Source: Acidobacteriota bacterium (GTDB lineage Bacteria; Acidobacteriota; Vicinamibacteria; Vicinamibacterales; UBA8438). Taken from it: DNA of 11,269 nucleotides. How positions within the stretch are numbered: position 1 is the first letter of the stretch; each line of letters starts with the position of its first letter. Below are positions 7,883 to 11,269 of the stretch, in pieces. The stretch is taken from positions 1-11,269 of the forward strand of contig DTWD01000400.1 in the NCBI GenBank assembly GCA_012963185.1, written 5' to 3'. The translations under genes and the position numbers were made by a program. Under the pieces are notes generated by a model that searched no databases, was not told where the DNA came from, and saw nothing but the letters and a program-made list of their open reading frames with translations.

Positions 7883-7912
7883 CCCAACCTAAAGCTTTTG
7901 GGTGACTCACCC
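7883..7912 (-). promoter_or_regulatory. Two overlapping stem candidates upstream of ftsW
   Basis: A perfect odd palindrome, minus-strand GGGTGAGTCACCC (7900-7912), could be a protein-binding site or a small hairpin. Its distal CCC (7900-7902) is also the start of a second stem, CCCAA (7898-7902) with TTGGG (7883-7887) around a ten-base loop. The two stems share bases and cannot form together. Direct observation is limited to the complementarity; a switching role is inference. Confidence 0.35.
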
Positions 7913-7934
7913 GATACAAACAGTGCACCCCGTC

Positions 7935-8059
7935 GTAAGCGGTCAACAGTCATCAGTCGGACCAGAGTGAAGACACAAGCCTCGCAAACCGAGGCAGCCT
8001 GCGTTCCCAGCGGCCAGCTCTCCACGGCATAGTTCGACTGATGACTGATCACCGCTCAC
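7935..8059. repeat. 125-nt inverted-repeat element in the murD-ftsW gap
   Basis: The arms 7935-7962 and 8032-8059 match as inverted repeats at 24 of 28 positions. The central 13 bp, CAGTCATCAGTCG against its complement (7947-7959 with 8035-8047), are perfect. The 69-nt interior holds another perfect stem, GCCTCG and CGAGGC (7979-7984 with 7990-7995) around a five-base loop, giving a cruciform or two-level hairpin. One arm contains a tandem 7-mer, ATCAGTC twice. Small open frames cross it but none resembles a protein. It could be a REP/MITE-type mobile repeat or a structured leader RNA for ftsW; a single copy in the window cannot decide between these. No transposase or clear target-site duplication was seen. 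Confidence 0.75.
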
Positions 8060-8107
8060 TTCTCATCGTCTCCCTAACGCTTCTCGTCAAATCGAAAAAC
8101 CTCGTCC

Positions 8108-9484
8108 TTATTCACCTCTATCAAGACTGGATCGATCAGCGATCATTTTCACTGCACGCTTAAATTCATCTCCTCGCTCAACATAGTTGCGAAACATGTC
8201 AAGACTGGCGCAAGCAGGCGCGAGTAGCACGGTGCCGCCTTTACGGGCTAATGTCGCGGCTATCTCAACAGCCTGCGTTAATGTTTTGGCATCTCGGACA
8301 TCAATAGTCGGGCTGAGACTTTTCCGTATCTGACCTCTCGCTTCACCGATAGCGACCACTACAGCTTTTCGATCGATGAGTCCTGGACAGAGTTCTTCGA
8401 AAGCTCCGCCCTTAAACCGACCGCCGAGGATGACGACCAAGCCCATTCCAAAACACTCGATCGCCTCACGTGCAGCAATCATATTGGTTGCTTTAGAATC
8501 GTTAACGTAACGAACACCGTTTACCTCTCGAACGAATTCGAGGATATGCTCAAGGCCCGTAAACGTACCCACCGCACGCGTCATTGATTCAGCATCAATT
8601 CCGGCGAGTGAGCCGACTGCAGTCGCAGCAACGATGTCACTAAGCAAATGCTGCCCCGGAACCTGCACAGCAGAGAGAGGCACTAGCCGCTGAATCCCAT
8701 CAACCGCTCGACGAGTAATTGCGTTGTCAGTAACCGTAATCTCGTCATTTGGTGTTGGCTTAATGGAAAAGCGACAACGTCGCGCACGGCTACGGCGAGC
8801 TATCTCAAGCACACGCGGATCGTCGGCATTGATGACCATCGCATCGTCTTCTGTTTGATTTGAAAAGATTCGAGCCTTCGCCTCTACGTAAGCTTGGAAA
8901 CTTTCGTGTCGGTCAAGATGATCTGGAGAGAGATTGAGAAAAACCGCTATCCAAGGTCTAAACGTGTCGATGAATTCCAATTGAAAACTGCTCACCTCAA
9001 CGACATGAATAACATCAGGCCTCGATTCTTCAACTTGACTACTCAGCGCAGTACCAATATTTCCCCCGATGACAGCATTTCGACCGCCTTCGGCAAACAT
9101 GCGTCCAGTCAGTACCGTCGTTGTTGATTTACCTTTCGTTCCTGTCACTGCCACGATCCGACCGCGCAACCAACGTGCCGCGAGCTCAATTTCACTGATC
9201 ATTGGCATACCGCGACGTCTCGCCGTTTCAACAACTGCTTGATGCGGAGACACTCCTGGGCTTAGCACGATTAGATCAGCGGCCTGTAGGGTTTCCATGC
9301 GATGACCGCCAAGTTCGAGTTCAATATCATTCGCTCGTAATTCGTCAGCATTTTCAACTGAGGCTCGTAGGTCGCTCAGCGTCACACGTGCTCCACGACG
9401 CACGAGCAACTTGGCAGCAGCAACACCACTGCGCGCAGCACCCATGACAACAACATTCGAACCGGAAACAGAAAATTCACTCAT
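8108..9484 (-). CDS. murD: UDP-N-acetylmuramoyl-L-alanine--D-glutamate ligase MurD
   Basis: Cytoplasmic ATP-dependent ligase adding D-Glu to UDP-MurNAc-L-Ala. At 458 aa it is of normal length. Motifs in order: N-terminal UDP-binding MGAARSGVAAAKLL (14-27) and LSPGVSP (74-80); P-loop GTKGKSTTT (115-123); EVSSFQLE (163-170); LSPDHLDRH (185-193); Lys203 in EAKARIF, the position carbamylated in characterised MurD; VNDSKATN (327-334); and LAPACASLDMFRNYVERG (421-438) near the C-terminus. The last two blocks are the D-Glu-binding third domain typical of MurD. The ATG shares four bases (ATGA) with the mraY stop. Downstream, the tight packing is broken by the 246-nt gap before ftsW. Confidence 0.98.
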   Translation of the reverse strand: MSEFSVSGSNVVVMGAARSGVAAAKLLVRRGARVTLSDLRASVENADELRANDIELELGGHRMETLQAADLIVLSPGVSPHQAVVETARRRGMPMISEIELAARWLRGRIVAVTGTKGKSTTTVLTGRMFAEGGRNAVIGGNIGTALSSQVEESRPDVIHVVEVSSFQLEFIDTFRPWIAVFLNLSPDHLDRHESFQAYVEAKARIFSNQTEDDAMVINADDPRVLEIARRSRARRCRFSIKPTPNDEITVTDNAITRRAVDGIQRLVPLSAVQVPGQHLLSDIVAATAVGSLAGIDAESMTRAVGTFTGLEHILEFVREVNGVRYVNDSKATNMIAAREAIECFGMGLVVILGGRFKGGAFEELCPGLIDRKAVVVAIGEARGQIRKSLSPTIDVRDAKTLTQAVEIAATLARKGGTVLLAPACASLDMFRNYVERGDEFKRAVKMIADRSSLDRGE

Positions 9485-10566
9485 CTCAATTTGAGAGTCG
9501 CCAGACTAAAAAGTGCAAAAACAACCGCTGCGATCAAGAAGCGGCTAATAATCTTTGGCTCGCTCCATCCGACTAATTCAAAGTGATGATGTATCGGTGC
9601 CATCTTGAACACTCGTTGCCCTGTCAACTTAAACGACCCGACCTGAACAACAACCGAGATCATTTCAATAAGAAAAACTGCGCCAACAATTGGTAATAAC
9701 AACTCTTGCTTGATCAAGAGAGCGACAGTTCCCAACGCACCACCCAGTGCAAGCGAACCGACATCGCCCATAAATACATCGGCCGGATAAGAGTTGTACC
9801 AAAGAAATCCGAGGCCAGCACCAACGAGAGAACCGCAAAAAATCGTTAACTCCCCAGCTGGAGGAAACCGAACAATCAGAAGAAATTCCGCGATAACCGC
9901 ATGACCACTGACGTATGTCAATGCTGTGAAGGCACCAGCGGCAACCGTAAAAACACTAATCGCCAGTCCATCCAAGCCATCAGTCAGGTTGACTGCATTC
10001 GATGCCATCACAAGAACGAGCATGGCGAACGGCACGTACAACCAACCGATGTCAGGTGTGAACTCTTTAAAGAACGGAAAAATAAGGTCTGTGTTATATA
10101 AATTGTTTTGTGCTAGTTCAATCAACGCAAGACCAACCGCAAGAGCGACGACACCTTGCGCAAGCAATTTCATACGAGCCGACAAACCTTGTGGCGTTTC
10201 TCGTGCGATTTTCAAATAGTCGTCTACAAATCCGATCGCACCGAAACCGACGGTTGAAAGCACGGCTAACCAGACGTACTCATTTGTTAAATCAGCCCAC
10301 AGAAGTGTCGGTATAAGAGCGGCACCAAGAAGCAATAAACCACCCATTGTGGGTGTTCCAGCCTTCGTAGAATGCGTAGCTGGTCCATCATCCCTCACTA
10401 CCTGTTTAATCTGTAGAGCACGTAGCCACTTGATGACCGCCGGACCAAAAGCAAGAGATACAACAAAAGCAGTTAAACTCGCCGCGGCCGTACGAAAAGT
10501 GATGTACTGAACAACATTGAGTAAGCCAATCTCCGTGTGTAACGGAAATAACAAGTGGTAGAGCAT
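9481..10566 (-). CDS. mraY: Phospho-MurNAc-pentapeptide transferase MraY (lipid I synthase)
   Basis: Polytopic inner-membrane enzyme transferring phospho-MurNAc-pentapeptide from UDP to undecaprenyl phosphate, forming lipid I. From ATG 10566 it is 361 aa, essentially E. coli length. It aligns with E. coli MraY from the first residue (NVVQYITFRTA, VVRDDGPATHSTKAGTPTMGG). Catalytic and substrate motifs are GFVDDYLK (Asp 115/116), NAVNLTDGLDGLA (190-202), FMGDVGSLALGG with Asp268, and MAPIHHHFELVGWSEP (from 322). An in-frame TTG at 10575 would add three residues; homology favours ATG. The start codon shares one base with the murF stop (TGATG) and the end overlaps murD, so murF-mraY-murD look coupled. 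Confidence 0.98.
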   Translation of the reverse strand: MLYHLLFPLHTEIGLLNVVQYITFRTAAASLTAFVVSLAFGPAVIKWLRALQIKQVVRDDGPATHSTKAGTPTMGGLLLLGAALIPTLLWADLTNEYVWLAVLSTVGFGAIGFVDDYLKIARETPQGLSARMKLLAQGVVALAVGLALIELAQNNLYNTDLIFPFFKEFTPDIGWLYVPFAMLVLVMASNAVNLTDGLDGLAISVFTVAAGAFTALTYVSGHAVIAEFLLIVRFPPAGELTIFCGSLVGAGLGFLWYNSYPADVFMGDVGSLALGGALGTVALLIKQELLLPIVGAVFLIEMISVVVQVGSFKLTGQRVFKMAPIHHHFELVGWSEPKIISRFLIAAVVFALFSLATLKLR

Positions 10567-11269
10567 CAGGACCAATCCGCCTTAAGTCGGTCCACTACAA
10601 GATCCGTCTGCACGCCCCGTGACCCCTTAACTAGCACGAGATCTTCTTCTTCGATTAATCGGGAGACAACGTTAATTGCCTCTTCACTGTTGGCACAACG
10701 AACTACCGCATCAGAATCCAATCCAGCGTCTTGACCTCCCGCTACCAAAGCCTCAACGTTCTCACCACCGATGGCAACGATGCGTTCAAATCCCGAGTTC
10801 ACTGCTTTTTTTCCACAGTCGTAATGCAGGGCTTTCGAACGAGCACCAAGCTCAAGCATCTCTCCCAAGACTGCCACACGACGTCGGTACCCCGAAGTTC
10901 GTCCAATTGACTCAAGAGCTCGCTCTAGCGCGGTCGGATTTGAATTGTAAGAATCATCCACAACCGTCACACCACGGGAAAGATACGTAACAAAACCTCG
11001 TCGATCTGGCGGTGTAAACTTTTTCAATACATCGAGCATCGCGTCGAGTGGGATTTGAAACTGCAGCGCGACCGCAATGGACGCTAACGCATTCGCGACG
11101 TTTCCCATGCCAATCAACGGCATCTGCAACAACCCCGAACCCCTTGGTGTCTCAACGGTCGCGCTGACCCCATCGAGTCCGGAATCTTGCACCGCAATCG
11201 CCCTCACGTCAGAATCCTTACCTAGGCCAAAGGTCGTCACGGAACCAGGAAATTGACCAACGCGGTCCA
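10566..11269 (-). CDS. murF: UDP-MurNAc-tripeptide--D-Ala-D-Ala ligase MurF, 5' partial
   Basis: Cytoplasmic ATP-dependent ligase adding D-Ala-D-Ala to UDP-MurNAc-tripeptide, completing the pentapeptide. The frame is open through the right edge; the last complete codon visible is at 11265-11267, so only about 234 residues, roughly the C-terminal half, are seen. A GTG at 11240 is internal and not the start. Family motifs are LIGMGNVANALASIAVAL (end of the central domain), VVDDSYNSNPTALERAL (C-terminal domain hallmark), RRVAVLGEMLELG, HYDCGKKAV and LVLVKGSRGVQTDLVVDRL near the end. The P-loop part lies outside. It ends in a one-base overlap with mraY (TGATG), the usual order in dcw clusters. 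Confidence 0.95.
   Translation of the reverse strand, partial: DRVGQFPGSVTTFGLGKDSDVRAIAVQDSGLDGVSATVETPRGSGLLQMPLIGMGNVANALASIAVALQFQIPLDAMLDVLKKFTPPDRRGFVTYLSRGVTVVDDSYNSNPTALERALESIGRTSGYRRRVAVLGEMLELGARSKALHYDCGKKAVNSGFERIVAIGGENVEALVAGGQDAGLDSDAVVRCANSEEAINVVSRLIEEEDLVLVKGSRGVQTDLVVDRLKADWS

Larger units (their letters stand above)
7862..8107 (-). other. Non-coding gap between murD and ftsW
   Basis: This 246-nt stretch is the longest non-coding interval in the window. From murD towards ftsW it holds about 48 nt of plain sequence, the 125-nt inverted-repeat element, about 22 nt of spacer, two overlapping stem candidates and the palindromic ribosome binding site. No convincing sigma-70 promoter and no terminator with a clear T-run were seen. 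In-frame reading across it gives only short peptides interrupted by the repeat. Confidence 0.7.

Noticed and set aside
7979..7995. Internal hairpin GCCTCG/CGAGGC as an intrinsic terminator before ftsW
   Set aside because: The stem is good, but on the minus strand it is followed by TTGTGTCTTC rather than a run of T, and terminating here would silence essential downstream genes.
7846..8052. 68-aa minus-strand open frame crossing the murD-ftsW gap
   Set aside because: It starts with GTG inside the inverted repeat, has no ribosome binding site, runs into ftsW out of frame, and its sequence has no recognisable motif. The repeat structure explains the region better.
7935..8059. CTGATGA-like motifs in the repeat arms as a C/D box RNA
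   Set aside because: C/D box guides are archaeal and eukaryotic, the motifs fall inside complementary arms rather than flanking a guide, and the surrounding genes are clearly bacterial.

Overview
The window is almost entirely a division and cell wall (dcw) gene cluster on the minus strand. It probably comes from a Gram-negative-type bacterium of about 50% GC (judged by eye). FtsA and FtsZ sequence style and gene order would fit Acidobacteriota or a neighbouring lineage, but this is an impression and no marker in the window fixes the taxon.

Layout in transcription order, right to left: the 3' part of murF (cut by the right edge), mraY, murD, a 246-nt structured non-coding gap, ftsW, a 60-nt gap, murG, murC, ftsQ, a 96-nt gap, ftsA and ftsZ. 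Many junctions overlap (murF/mraY by 1 nt, mraY/murD by 4, murC/ftsQ by 4, ftsA/ftsZ by 29), as expected of a translationally coupled operon. MurF, MraY, MurD, MurG and MurC cover most cytoplasmic and lipid-linked steps to lipid II. FtsW polymerises septal glycan, FtsQ links the divisome across the membrane, and FtsA tethers the FtsZ ring. murB and ddl, often found between murC and ftsQ or ftsA, are absent.

At the left edge a plus-strand gene converges on ftsZ. Its visible reading frame runs without a stop from an RNase HI-type domain (N-terminus outside the window) through a Pro/Ser-rich linker into a complete AcpS-type holo-ACP synthase domain.

The two parts that ordinary dcw annotation does not explain are the RNase H-AcpS open frame and the murD-ftsW gap. 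The gap holds a 125-nt inverted-repeat element with about 28-bp arms and an internal hairpin. It is followed by three smaller stem candidates, the last of which contains the likely ftsW ribosome binding site. The remaining genes look intact and conventional. No tRNA, rRNA, CRISPR array or insertion sequence was seen.
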